From the NCBI GenBank assembly GCA_964007475.1, contig OZ023273.1, positions 80,826,598 to 80,890,597 of the forward strand: 64,000 nucleotides of DNA. Reading direction: 5' to 3'. The notes below the pieces were generated by a model. The model saw only the letters and a program-made list of their open reading frames with translations. It searched no databases and had not been told where the DNA came from. Both the position numbers and the translations under genes were made by a program. Shown here piece after piece: positions 1 through 10,427 of the stretch; the first letter of the stretch is position 1, and each line of letters begins with the position of its first letter. This DNA is from Hybos culiciformis. Taxonomy: Eukaryota > Arthropoda > Insecta > Diptera > Hybotidae.

Positions 1-285
1 TATAAATTTATTTTCTTTTATTTTATTTATAAATAATTTTTTTTTTTTTTTTCCCCTTTATTTTTAGATTAAAAAAGAATTAATTAATAATTTAATAAAG
101 AGAAGACTGAGATAAAAAAAAAATTAAACTAAAAAATTAAAATAAGTGGACGAGTTCATTTATTGGAAAATGGAATGGTGGATGAAGATACAGATTTTTA
201 TCATTTTTATCAGTTACAGATTTTTATCAAAAAATTTATATGTGTTGCGTTCTCAAAATGAAGACGCACAGCAGAAAGAAACCTA

Positions 286-1515
286 TTACAAGAAGATATT
301 ATTTTACCATCAGAAATAGCTGAAAAATTTTTACATTATCATCAGAAATTTAGTTTAAACATAGACGATGATTTTTTAAATTTATTTAGTGATGTAACAA
401 GAGCTCGATTAGAACATGTTAAGATTAAATTTTGCACCATAACTTGGCAAGGTGAGATACAATATTCTTTCATATTGATGTCTAATTTTATTTTATTTTA
501 TTTTTATTTTTTATAATAAATTTTTTTTTTTAGGGCTGGAGATATTATTTCGACATAATTTAACTTCATTATCAATGTCGAATTGCCTTTACTTATATTC
601 TCGCACAAGACATTTATTAGCAAAATATGGTGAAAGTTTACTATCATTAAAATTGGGCTTAGGTGTCTTGCCAAATGATAGACAAATTGTTAATTTTAAA
701 TTAAATTGTCCAATTTTGAAACAATTGGCGATGCATGGATTTGGTACGCATATCGTTTACAATTTAGTCATTTAAAAAATTTATGTTATTTGGATTTAAG
801 TGGTTGCATTTTAAATAAATCTAGAGTAGAATCATTGGCAAAATTGGCAAATTTAGTTACACTTATATTGCATAATGTTTGGCCAATTGCAAACCAATTG
901 CATAAGATATGTCAAATAAAAGGTTTAAGAAATTTAGATTTGAGTATTAGTCTGACAAAAAATGGTCAAGGAACTTATGATTTACCAGATCAGACACTTG
1001 AAATGATAGTAGAAAATTTAGAAAATTTAACACATTTGGATATATCGGGAACAAATTTAGCTGGAACTGGTGTTGCAACAAGAACAACAAGAGAATCAAA
1101 CAAAAGCAAATTATCAACAGATATACATGGATTGACATGTCGAACACGTCAACTAGAATTTTTAGGCAGGTCTAAAATTTTTTGATTTTTTACTTAAAAT
1201 TATTGTTTCTGTGAAAATATAAATATTGAGTGCTTTCAATTTTCATTCTATATTAGTTTATTTAGTCTAGTTAAATTTTTAATTTTTTTATTTAAACATT
1301 TTTTTTTTAGGATTATATCGCACTGCGCATCTGGCATGCAGACGCTATGAAACTCCTGCTATCGAGGTATAGTTTAATTGAATTTTTCATTTGTTTTATA
1401 TTTAAGAATGTAATTTAATTAATTAAATTTTTTCTAGATCGCGGGCAATGCAAATGAAAAGCAAATTTTTACGGCAGCAAAATATTATCGTGATCGTCCG
1501 ATAGTTCTTACTAGG
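286..1515 (+). CDS. ZER1: ZER1/ZYG11-family leucine-rich-repeat protein, partial, four exons
   Basis: Exons read as 286-451, 534-1165, 1311-1366 and 1438-1515, separated by short introns. The product shows leucine-rich repeats (for example LKNLCYLDLSGC, LTHLDISGTNL) and then a segment beginning FLGLYRTAHLACRRYETPA and ending DRPIVLTR. This matches the transition from LRRs to armadillo-like repeats in ZER1, a substrate receptor for Cullin-2 E3 ligases that recognises N-terminal glycine degrons (family knowledge). Splice borders are GT-AG except intron 2, which needs a GC donor at 1166. One frameshift lies near 745-765 and another is likely just before 286, where a plausible upstream piece (LYVLRSQNEDAQ) reads in another frame. 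The downstream armadillo exons are absent from the window. It may be a decayed copy, or a real gene with assembly indels and a huge transposon-filled intron. The ZER1 assignment is firm; functionality is not. Confidence 0.75.
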
Positions 1516-1642
1516 GTTAGTAGTATCATTATTTTAACTAATAAAGTAAAAGCTCATAACTACACGAACCAAAAATAGATACTTCAGAGTACTTTCTCAG
1601 TCCCAAACATTTTTGTCCCAAAATTTAATTGAAAAGCCATGA
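1516..1642. other. Spacer between ZER1 exon 4 and gypsy fragment
   Basis: AT-rich sequence following the splice donor (AGG, then GTTAGT) of the last recognisable ZER1 exon. I see no coding signal. It ends where similarity to the gypsy reverse transcriptase begins. Confidence 0.4.
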
Positions 1643-2536
1643 CAATGTTTTCTATATATCGACGATATCATATGTATAGGCTGTTCAGTCGAACACCACC
1701 TTAAAAATCTTAAATCTATTTTCGAAGTTTGTAAAAAATTTAACCTTAAACTAAATCCTGAAAAATGTTTATTTTTTAAAAATGAAGTAACATACCCAGG
1801 ACATAAATGTACCGATCGAGGTATCTATCCAGATAATAGCAAAATAGATACAGTTAGAAATTATCCTGTACCAAAAGATAAAGACGCTACAAAACGATTT
1901 GTTGCATTTATGAACTATTATCATAAATTCATACCAAATTTCGCATCCATAGCAAAACCCTTAAATAATATGACTAGACTTAAAGTAAATTTTTCTTGGA
2001 CACAAGAGTGTCAAAAATCTTTTGAAATTTTAAAAAAATGCTTAATTGATCGTCCAATCTTAAATTATCCAAATTTCTCAAAACCTTTTATCATTACTGT
2101 TGACGCTTCTAACTTGGGAATAGGATCCACCCTAAGTCAGGAGATCGATGGCAACGATCTACCAATTTGTTATTCTTCACGTAGTTTTACAAAAGGTGAA
2201 ATGAATAAATCGACAATAGAAAAAGAATTAGCTGCAATACACTTCGCAATTTTAAGCTTTAGACCTTACATTTACGGAACAAAATTTACTATTAGATCTG
2301 ATCATAAACCCTTAATTTATTTATTTTCTTTAAAAAACCCATCTTCAAAATTAACTAGAATGCGCTTAGATATAGAAGAATATGATTTTACAGTAGAATA
2401 TATTAAAGGAAAATGTAATGTAGTGGCAGATGGCCTATCTCGTATTTCAATAGACGAACTTAAAGATTTACAAAATAACGAAAATAAAGTATATGTTACG
2501 ACAAGATCAATGTCAAATAAAAAATCAAAAAAATAA
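1643..2536 (+). pseudogene. pol: Gypsy pol: reverse transcriptase C-terminal part and RNase H
   Basis: About 298 open codons. The catalytic motif YIDD is at 1655-1666, followed by the connection domain (NYYHKFIPNFASIAKPL) and RNase H-type segments (TVDASNLGIGSTLSQ, EKELAAIHFAI, RSDHKPLIYLFSLKNP). The frame ends in a stop after SNKKSKK, where an indel moves the downstream pol into another frame. The fingers domain is missing because the copy is 5'-truncated. Confidence 0.85.
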
Positions 2537-2969
2537 TAATTTCAACGAAAATAGCAACATTCCAAATCAAGAAAAAATTTTAGACAAAAATGGAAAAATT
2601 ATAATTTATGAGGATAAATTTAATTACAAAATACCTCAACTAATCTTTAACTCAATAGATAGTTGTAAAATATACAAAAAACGTAAATTACTATACAAAA
2701 ACGACATTTCAAATATTTACCAGACATTAGAGCCTGGATGTAGTAAAATTTTAAAAAAAGAGACAATTCTAGCATTGTTTCTCGTTCAAGAAAACTTAAT
2801 TAAAACAAACATTTATAAAATTCAAATAAATAAAGAAGATGATATTTTTAAATTACTTAATACAAAAGAGTTTATTAACATTGCAAAAAAGTATATAAAA
2901 GAATTAGAAATTGCGATAGTTTCACGTCCATACCCATTATTAGTACTGGGGAAAAACAAAAACTTTTAG
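2500..2969 (+). pseudogene. Gypsy pol linker between RNase H and integrase, frameshifted
   Basis: An open stretch in the next frame that continues the pol polyprotein (SNIPNQEKILDKNGK onward). It is collinear with the matching region of the minus strand gypsy at 53.2-53.6 kb. It carries no catalytic motif and leads into the integrase zinc-binding segment. Confidence 0.6.
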
Positions 2970-3954
2970 ATCGTTATCATAAAGACCCTATATTTGGCGG
3001 ACACGCAGGGCAAAAAAGACTATATTCAAAATTGAGGTCATGTTTTTATTAGAAAGGCATGAAAAAAGACGTGGCAAGAAATTGCAAAGATTGTCAAAGA
3101 AATAAAGCAAAAATTAGAAACATCAAACCGCTTCAAATTACAAAAACACCTAATAAAGCGTTCGATACCTTAATTATTGAAACGATAGGCCCATTACAAA
3201 AAACCATTAATGGAAACCAATATGCAGTCACTTTAATGTGTGACTTAAGTAAATATCTAATAACTATACCAGTAGCCAATAAGGAAGCTACCACTATTGC
3301 GCAAGCTATTTTCGAACATTTTGTTCTATTATACGGCCGAATGAGGAAAATCATTACTGATTGCGGTACAGAGTATGCCAATAGCGTAATAGCTGAATTA
3401 GTTAAATTATTAAATATTGAACATAGTTTTTCGACACCTTACCATCACGAAACAGTTGGAACTGTAGAAAGGAACCTTCGTGTTCTTAATGAATACCTTA
3501 GATCCTATATTAACGAACATCATGATAATTGGGATGAATATTTGAAATACTTCACGTATAATTATAACATTACACATAATTCAAATTTTAACTTCACATA
3601 TTCTCCATATGAACTAATATTTGGTAAACAACCAAATTCGCATAATTTCTTATTAGATAACGAAGTAGATCCTGTTTATAACTTTGATAGTTACGCTAAA
3701 CACGTAAAATTTAAATTACAAAATTCGAGCAAAATAATTAAAAAACTTTTAGAAAATGAAAAATATCGACAGATAATCAATTCAAAGTGAATGATAAAAT
3801 TCTTCTGAGAGAAGAAAATAGGAAAAAATTAGACAAACTTAATTCTGGCCCCTACACAATTACAAAAATAGATGGTGTAAATATGACTTTTATTAATAAT
3901 AAAAATAAATCTATTAGGGTGCATAAAAACAGAATAATTAATTATATGGATTAA
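2957..3954 (+). pseudogene. Gypsy integrase and pol C-terminus
   Basis: Zinc-binding HHCC pattern: H in DRYHKDP, H in GGHAGQKR, then CKDC. The catalytic core has TDCGTEY (second acidic residue) and ETVGTVERNLR (glutamate). The first position reads IIETIGP, with Glu where Asp is usual. A stop replaces Trp in CFYWKG just before 3059 (the minus copy keeps W). A frameshift near 3770 separates the last ~60 codons, which end NRIINYMD and then TAA at 3952. Confidence 0.85.
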
Positions 3955-4363
3955 ATAAAATTTATTTATAAATTAATAAAAGTAGTTAGATAGGTTAATA
4001 TACTTTCTAGTCTAGGAAAAATTTGGTACCAAATCAAAATCAAAAACAATTTTAAATATTAAAATACAATTATAAAAAAAAAATAAAAAAATATATCTAA
4101 AATTAATAACAATAAGTCATTGTAATTACTACTTATACATAAAATTAATTTTAATCATATACAAAAAAAAAAAAAAAAAAATTTTCAATTGAATCTCAAG
4201 ATTTCTATAAATAGTATATAAAATTAATAACTGAAATTAAATTCTTATTATGTATGTATATTTTTTTTAATATAGTACTTTAGAAAATTAAACTTTGGTA
4301 AATTAAACTTACTTTTAATCAAGTAAACTTTCAAAGTAAGTTTAATTTGCTAAAGGAGGGAGG
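3955..4363 (+). other. Gypsy 3' untranslated region with polypurine tract
   Basis: AT-rich, non-coding. It holds a near-palindromic stretch around 4300-4345 (AACTTACTTTTAATCAAGTA followed by its partial inverse) and the tract TAAAGGAGGGAGG directly before the LTR start at 4364. The same arrangement occurs inverted at 49341-49740. Confidence 0.7.
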
Positions 4364-4449
4364 TGTAGTGCTCTCTTTGAGTATACCACTCACTCTCTCT
4401 CTATTTAAATATATAAAACTACTATTAAGTTTAAGTTAAGTTCAGTTCT

Positions 4450-4815
4450 AGTTTAGAAGGGATTTAAAAGTGGGATAGTTAGTAGGTAATCATGTACACT
4501 TTTCTTAAAGCGGCACAAGTCGTAAGTCAAACGTGCGCCAGCTGTCGGGAACAATTTTAATGGGAGAGCATTCCACATTCTCGAGGTGCGAACTGAAAAC
4601 GAATCTCCAAAGCTCGTTCTCTCACATTTGGGAATTTTGACGAAATATGGATGTGACGTTGAAGCGGTACGAGTTTGGCGTGAAAATACTTGAAGTGGAG
4701 GAAGTAGGGCCTTTACTTCCAGGGAACACGTATCCGTTCCAACAAGGTATTTATAAAAAATTGAAAGTGAACCTACATTGCGACGGTGATTGAGTGATGT
4801 TAAAGAGCTGGTGGT
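4450..4815 (-). mobile_element. LINE family F, C-terminal fragment of ORF2
   Basis: Read on the minus strand, this encodes a LINE ORF2 tail with the landmarks NHRRN, FYKxLVG and RMWNALP. These are typical of the C-terminus of Jockey/CR1-superfamily polymerases. It is similar along its length to the minus strand segment at 23040-23428. The copy is truncated at both ends and abuts the broken gypsy LTR. Confidence 0.65.
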
Positions 4816-4954
4816 TGTTAAATAAATAAAGCCGTACTATTTGAATAAGTAAAATAATTATTGAAGTTATTTAAGTAAAGTTTGATTTGTGAATGAATAA
4901 AATAATTTGAATAATTTCTAAACTATAAATTCAAAGTTAACTATAAATAAAGTT
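4816..4954. other. Short AT-rich region 3' of the copia polyprotein
   Basis: Non-coding, with repeated AATAAATAAAATAA-like runs. A copia 3' LTR would be expected here but I cannot identify one, so the copia copy appears 3'-truncated. Confidence 0.4.
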
Positions 4955-7900
4955 CTATTTGGGTATTTGAACTGGCCAAGTCCGTTTTGGAAATAAGAAA
5001 ATTTGACTGGATAAAGGTTTCGTCATAATATCTGCAACCATCTCATCTGTTTGGCAATACGTGATATTGATTTCTCCCTTTTGTTGCAGCTCTCTCACGT
5101 GATGGTACTTGACTTCTATGTGCTTTGTTCTTGGGTTCATCTTCATTTCATTGGTTAATGCTATACAGCTTTGATTGTCCTCAAATATAATTGACGATCC
5201 AGCTATCATCCCAAAATCATTCAATAACATCTTCAGCCAACGTAGCTCTGAACATGCCTCTGATAATGCAACATACTCCGCCTCGGTTGAGGATAAAGTT
5301 ACATTTTTCTGCTTACGACTTGCCCATGAAATCGTCCCATTTCCTAATTTGAAAACAAAACCAGTTGTCGAGTTTCTTGATTTCAAATCTTCGGCCCAGT
5401 CCGCATCCACAAAAGCTGATAATTTGGTTTCATTTTCAGAAAGTGTATTTCCAACGTTTAAACATAGATCTCTGGTGTAACTCAAGAATTTCAAAATTCT
5501 TCTTGCTTCCACAAGATCACGTTGACTTGGAGCACTTACTTTTCGACCAAGTATCGAGACTGCCACTGCGATGTCGGGTCTGGTATTCACTGTCAGGTAC
5601 AATAATGAACCTATTATCTTACGATATACATTATTGTTTGGTAACATCTTTTCATTTTCTGGAGTGATCTTAATGTAACCTGGGTCCATTGGAATCTTTG
5701 ATAACTTTAAATTCGCCATGTTATATTCCTTCAATATCTTCGAAATATAATTTCGTTGATGAATATGGTAGACGCCATCGTTATCTTTTTCAACCTCAAT
5801 TCCTAAGTACATTTTAACTTCTCCCAAATTAGTTATAGAAAACTGTTTCTCTATATTTTGGATCGTGTTTTCAATAATTGAATCGTCTTGACAAGCTATC
5901 AACATATCGTTAACGTATAATAGTAAGAAAATCCACTGATCCCCTTCTTTCTTAGTATAAAGACATGGATCACTATCTCCCTTTCTGAAACCAAGATCCA
6001 AAATAGTTCCATTGATTTTATCATTCCAGCACTTTGCTGACTGCTTTAACCCATAGAGACTACGTTTGAGTTTATAAACAAAATTTTCTTTACCTGGTAC
6101 AATGAATCCATCCGGTTGTCTCATAAAAATTTCGTTTTCTAGGTCTCCATTCAGGTAAGCATTCTTAACGTCAATGTGCACGATCTTCATTTTTCTTGAT
6201 GATGCAATTGCAAGTAATGTCCTGAATACGGTTTGTTTCACTACCGGAGCAAATACTTCGTCATAGTCTTGTCCGTACTTCTGCGTGAAACCTTGTGCCA
6301 CCAAGCGAGCCTTGTAACGTTGTATATTTCCGTCGGCATCCAACTTCAATTTATACACCCATTTACATCCTATTGCTTTACGATTGCGTGGTAAGGCAAC
6401 TAGCTCCCAGGTTTCGTTTGCTTCAATTGCGTTAAATTCATCCTGCATACCTTGCTTTCAGAATCCTGAATCATTTCTCTTGACAGCTTCTTTGTAACTT
6501 CTTGGCTCTAACTGTACAACAGCAGCTTTTCCACCAACAAGTCTGTCAGGTTCTCTTCTGGTTCTGGTTGAACGACGAATTTCTTGCGTTTCTTTATGAT
6601 TTTCAGCTGTATCTATGACATTGTTTTCATCATTGCTATCAACATCTTGCTCCTCTTTTTCATTCAAAACAACAACATCTTGAATATTGAAAGCATCATT
6701 GATGACGTCATCTGGTAAACCACCTGCAGCACCTTCATCATCACTTGGATATTCCTTATTTTCTGATGTTAAACAAACTGAGACTGAACTGCAGTTATTG
6801 TCAAATTCATGAAGTGACGGATCCATTCTTGAATTTTCTTCAAATTCTGCATCTCTGCTCACTACAATTTTGTTACTCTTAACATCCAGAAACCTATATC
6901 CTTTTGTATTTTCGCAATAACCAACAAATTTCATCTTGTCACACTTCTTGTCAAGTTTTCTTCGCAACTGTTTTGGAATGTAGACATACGCCTTGCAACC
7001 AAACACCTTTAAATAGCTGAGGTTCGGTTTCTTGCTATTCCAAATCTCGTAAGGAGTTTTGCATTCTTCGTTCTTGATAACTAAGCGGTTCTGAAGATAA
7101 TTTGCAGTATTCACTGATTCACCCCAAAAACGTGGTGGTAATTCAGCTTGAATGAGCATGCATCTTGACATTTCAATGAGATATCGGTTTCTTCTTTCAG
7201 CAATACCATTCTGCTGACGACAATACGCCACGGAAAAATCATAAACTATCCCCTTCTGACGAAAGAAATCTTCTAGTTCGTTGTAAATATATTCACCGCC
7301 TCCATCGGATCTGAACTTCTTGACACGTTTGTTGAACTTGTTTTCTACAAATGCAATGAATTCTTTGACTTTTTCAGTTGTCTCACTTTTTTTTTTCAAT
7401 AAAAAGATTGTATTGTATCGACTTTAATCATCTATTAACGTTAAGACAAATCTATTTCCAGAAGGTGTTGTCACTTCTAATGGTCCTATGACATCTGAAT
7501 GAATTAGTTCTAACAACTCACTTGTTTTGCTGTTGGACTTCTTCGGAAACTTTTTCTTGCTCATTTTTCCTGCCAAACAAACATCACATAAACTGGAATT
7601 ACAATCACAGCCTTTTATTTGAACTCCATCCACCATCTTCTTGTCAATCATCTGCTTCACAGCAGCCATATCTCGGTGCCCCATCCGTTGATGCCATAAA
7701 TATAAACAATCAACCTTGACATTTTTACTCGATGCAAACATGAGCTTATCCACTGGACAAATTTCATACAGACCATTCTTTGACTGTGTGTTAAGAATTG
7801 TTGAACCATCTTTCATGATACTACATTCTTTCTTCTTGAATACAACTTCATAACCATCCTCGTTCAATTTATCCACTGATAAAATGTTGCTGTCAAGTTC

Positions 7901-8710
7901 TGGAACAAGTGACACATCTTGAATATGAATTTCACATAAACGCGATTCATTGGATTGATATGGTATATTGACATCTCCCAAGCCTCCGGTTTTCACACAT
8001 CTGCCATCTGCTACAACAACGTTATCACTATAACTCCTATCCAAGTTATTGAAGCTGTCCTTGTCGTTACACATGTGATTTGATGCTCCGGAATCTATGT
8101 ACCAGCTTTTCTTTATTTTCTTAGCTTTTAGACACTGCTGAACTTGAACTTGTTTAGCTTGCTTGGTCTTGGTACACTCACTGTTGTAATGTCCTTTCTC
8201 GCCGCATTTGAAACACTCGATATTCTTCTTGTCCACAGATTTCTTCTTTTCTTCCTTCTTCCTGTATTTTAATTTGAACGCCTGCTGTCCACTGTCAGAA
8301 TGTTCACCTCGACGTTTGAAATCTTGAACCAGTTTCTCGGATACCATGCAAATTGTTAAATCTTCATCTGGACGTACTTCCAAAGCAGTAATAAGATTAT
8401 CATAGCTTTCCGGAAGACTTCCCAGAATCAACGCCACAGTAAGTTGTTCCTTCAGTTCGTCGCCCATAGCTCGTAGTTCCTCTACAATGCTTAGCATTTC
8501 ACTGATATGAATCTCCATTGTCTTGTTGCCTAGCTGCATTCTACAAAGCCTCTTCAATAGATACACTTTGTTCACCAGAGATGGTTTTTCATGAAGTTTC
8601 TTGAGGTGATCCCAATAGTCCTTGGCAGTTTTTAGATTCTTGATCCCAATCAATAATGAATCTTCAATCAAGAGACCAATTATGCCCTTTTTTTCAATAC
8701 ATATTGGCAA
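4955..8710 (-). pseudogene. Ty1/copia gag-pol polyprotein with two in-frame stops
   Basis: One reading frame of about 1250 codons, broken only by stops at 7424-7426 and 6458-6460. Order of domains: UBN2-type gag (starts internally, the N-terminus is lost), zinc knuckle CFKCGEKGHYNSEC, aspartic protease WYIDSGASNHM, GAG-pre-integrase WHQRMGHRDM with CDVC, integrase core (HSDVIGP, FRSDGGGEY, QQNGIAERRNR), reverse transcriptase (KARLVAQGFTQ, DVKNAYLNGDL, YVND), and RNase H (DADWAED, SSTEAEYVAL, EDNQSC). The stops replace Tyr in IDDYSR and probably Trp in a GFWKQG-type context. The polymerase motif reads YVND rather than YVDD. The good frame preservation suggests a fairly young copy. Confidence 0.92.
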
Positions 8711-9003
8711 ACAAAAGTACTCTGAATATTTTCAAAAATCGCGTTAGAATCTGAAAAAAGTAAAAACTAAGAATTTACCATTATCGCACCGCAATTATAG
8801 TTATAACAAATTTTTTGGCGCTAATCAGGTGCTAGCACAACAAAAGTAATAAAGCTTTTTATTTTTCATATAAAAAATTTCCAGCATTGCGCATGCGTAA
8901 TCATTTTACACAAGCAAAATAACAAAAAATAAATCCTTTTCTGTGCTACAAAATTTCTGCACCTCTCTATCAACAAACGAACATTATAAACAATTTCTGA
9001 TCC
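8711..9003 (-). other. Copia leader-side sequence, no gene seen
   Basis: About 290 bp upstream (minus sense) of the readable copia gag. The normal gag N-terminus is not recognisable, and neither is a primer-binding site. The stretch leads into the 99-bp tandem repeat. Confidence 0.35.
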
Positions 9004-9305
9004 TACACAAAAAACTCTAGTGGAAAACTGTGAAGGTGTAAGCTTTTTATATTGTTTTGTGCTTTTGGTGTTTTGCCGCTCAAGGGAATTTTTCTCTCTC
9101 TGAACATAAGAACTCTAGTGGAAAACTGTGAAGGTGTGTTTTGTTGTGTTTTGTTTTGTGCTTTTGATGTTTTGCCGCTCAAGGGAATTTTTCTCTCTCT
9201 GAACATAGGAACTCTAGTGGAAAACTGTGAAGGTCTGTTGCTTTGTTTTGTTTTGTGCTTTTGATGTTTTGCCGCTCAAGGGAATTTTTCTCCTCTGAAC
9301 ATAAG
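9004..9305. repeat. 99-bp tandem repeat, about three copies, upstream of copia
   Basis: The block AACTCTAGTGGAAAACTGTG starts at 9013, 9111 and 9210, giving a period of 98-99 bp. Each copy also holds TTTTGCCGCTCAAGGGAATT and TCTCTCTGAACATA. The last unit decays after 9305. Its place 5' of the minus strand copia frame suggests a repeated LTR or leader (possible promoter) segment of that element; that role is inference. Confidence 0.75.
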
Positions 9306-9399
9306 AATCGTAAGATTCTGAAAAGTAAACGGTTGTAAGTGACAATAATGTTGTCTTTAAAAAAAAATTGTTTAATGAAATGTTTTTGTTAAAATTTAG
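9306..9399. other. Short spacer, no gene
   Basis: AT-rich sequence between the 99-bp tandem repeat and an inverted-repeat element. No feature recognised. Confidence 0.3.
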
Positions 9400-9578
9400 T
9401 TTAATGCTTCTCAGGAAAATTTTGGAATAAAAATATTCTGAACGTAAAATATTCTAGTTGCGTTTGGTTGGTGTAATTAAATCTCAAAAGGAAATTACAG
9501 TAACAAAATGCATTTTGAATTATTTTACACAGAATATTTTTATTTTAAAATTTTTTTGAGGAGAAGCACTATTGTAAA
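9400..9578. repeat. Putative small MITE with ~40-bp imperfect terminal inverted repeats
   Basis: Left end TGCTTCTCAGGAAAATTTTG with AATAAAAATATTCTG shortly after. The reverse complement of the right end reads TGCTTCTCCTCAAAAAAATT, then AATAAAAATATTCTG. The arms face each other across about 90 bp. Target duplication is unclear because the flanks are AT-rich. Confidence 0.5.
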
Positions 9579-9702
9579 ATTAAATTTAATTCAAAACATT
9601 ATACATTATAATTAACTACAATCTAGATTAATAAAAAAAAAATAAAATAAATAAAAAAAAATGGAACCATAGTCCCTCTACGTCCTCGTCATTGGTTCTG
9701 GG

Positions 9703-10407
9703 TCACTCCAAGGGTGGGACAACTCTGCACACCTTCAAATAAAAGTCACCGCACGCCACTGGGTTGAGTGTTGATTTCAGAAGATCGTCGATGAAAATTA
9801 AAAAGAGGGTTGGGGAGAGAACACACCCTTGTGGTACCCCGGAATTGATATTAAAAATATGTGACTGGTACCCATCCACAACAGCACGAATAGAACGACC
9901 AGACAAAAAGCTGCTGATCCCGTTGATAAAGGCTGATCCTAGACCCATTGATTTAACTTTAGAAATCAATGCCGGGTGCCAGACTCGATCAAAAGCTTTA
10001 GCTATATCCAAAGCAACAACACAAGCCTCACCGGAATTGTGAAGACTGATGTTGAGCTTGTGGGATAGATATGTCATCAGGTCACCAGTCGATCTATTCG
10101 TACGAAAACCATATTGCTGATCACTTAGCAATTTGTTACATTCAAGGTATTTTTTGACTTTATTGTTAATAAGGGATTCCATTACTTTGGAAAGAATAGA
10201 AGTCAGCGCAATGAGCCTGTAGTTGGAGGGATCGCATTTATCGCCTTTTTTTGGAATAGGCTGAACATGCACAACTTTCCACTTGGTGGGGTAAATGCCA
10301 AGTGAATATGAAAGATAGAAAAGGTTGCGCAGAGGTTTAGCTAGAACAGAGGCAGTATGTTTTAGGACCACAGCCGGAATACCATCAGGGCCAGTTGACT
10401 TTTTCAC
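9703..10407 (-). pseudogene. LINE F reverse transcriptase, N-terminal half
   Basis: Motifs in order: KKSTGPDGIPAVVLKH, WKVVHVQPIPKKGD, NYRLIALTSILSKVMES, QYGFRTNRSTGDL, VALDIAKAFDRVWH (motif A aspartates) and SGVPQGCVLSPTLFLIFIDD (motif B). The catalytic FADD block, thumb and C-terminus are absent, so it cannot be an active polymerase. It is frameshifted relative to the upstream part near 10410-10428. Confidence 0.88.
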
Positions 10408-10427
10408 ATTCAGATTTTTTAGAGCTT

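Larger units (their letters stand above)
1643..4430 (+). mobile_element. Ty3/gypsy retrotransposon (MDG1/412-like), 5'-truncated copy
   Basis: The copy starts inside the reverse transcriptase and runs through RNase H, integrase, the end of pol (stop at 3952-3954), a 3' untranslated stretch, a polypurine tract at about 4351-4363 and the first ~65 bp of the 3' LTR (TGTAGTGCTCTC from 4364). Both gypsy copies in the window share this LTR start and tract. The 5' LTR, gag and protease are missing. The LTR is cut at about 4430, where a LINE F fragment begins. This copy is the reference for the gypsy pieces in the array and for the minus strand element at 49-62 kb. Confidence 0.85.

Noticed and set aside
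5175..5667. Plus strand open frames across the copia reverse transcriptase
   Set aside because: Antisense shadows of the minus strand copia frame.
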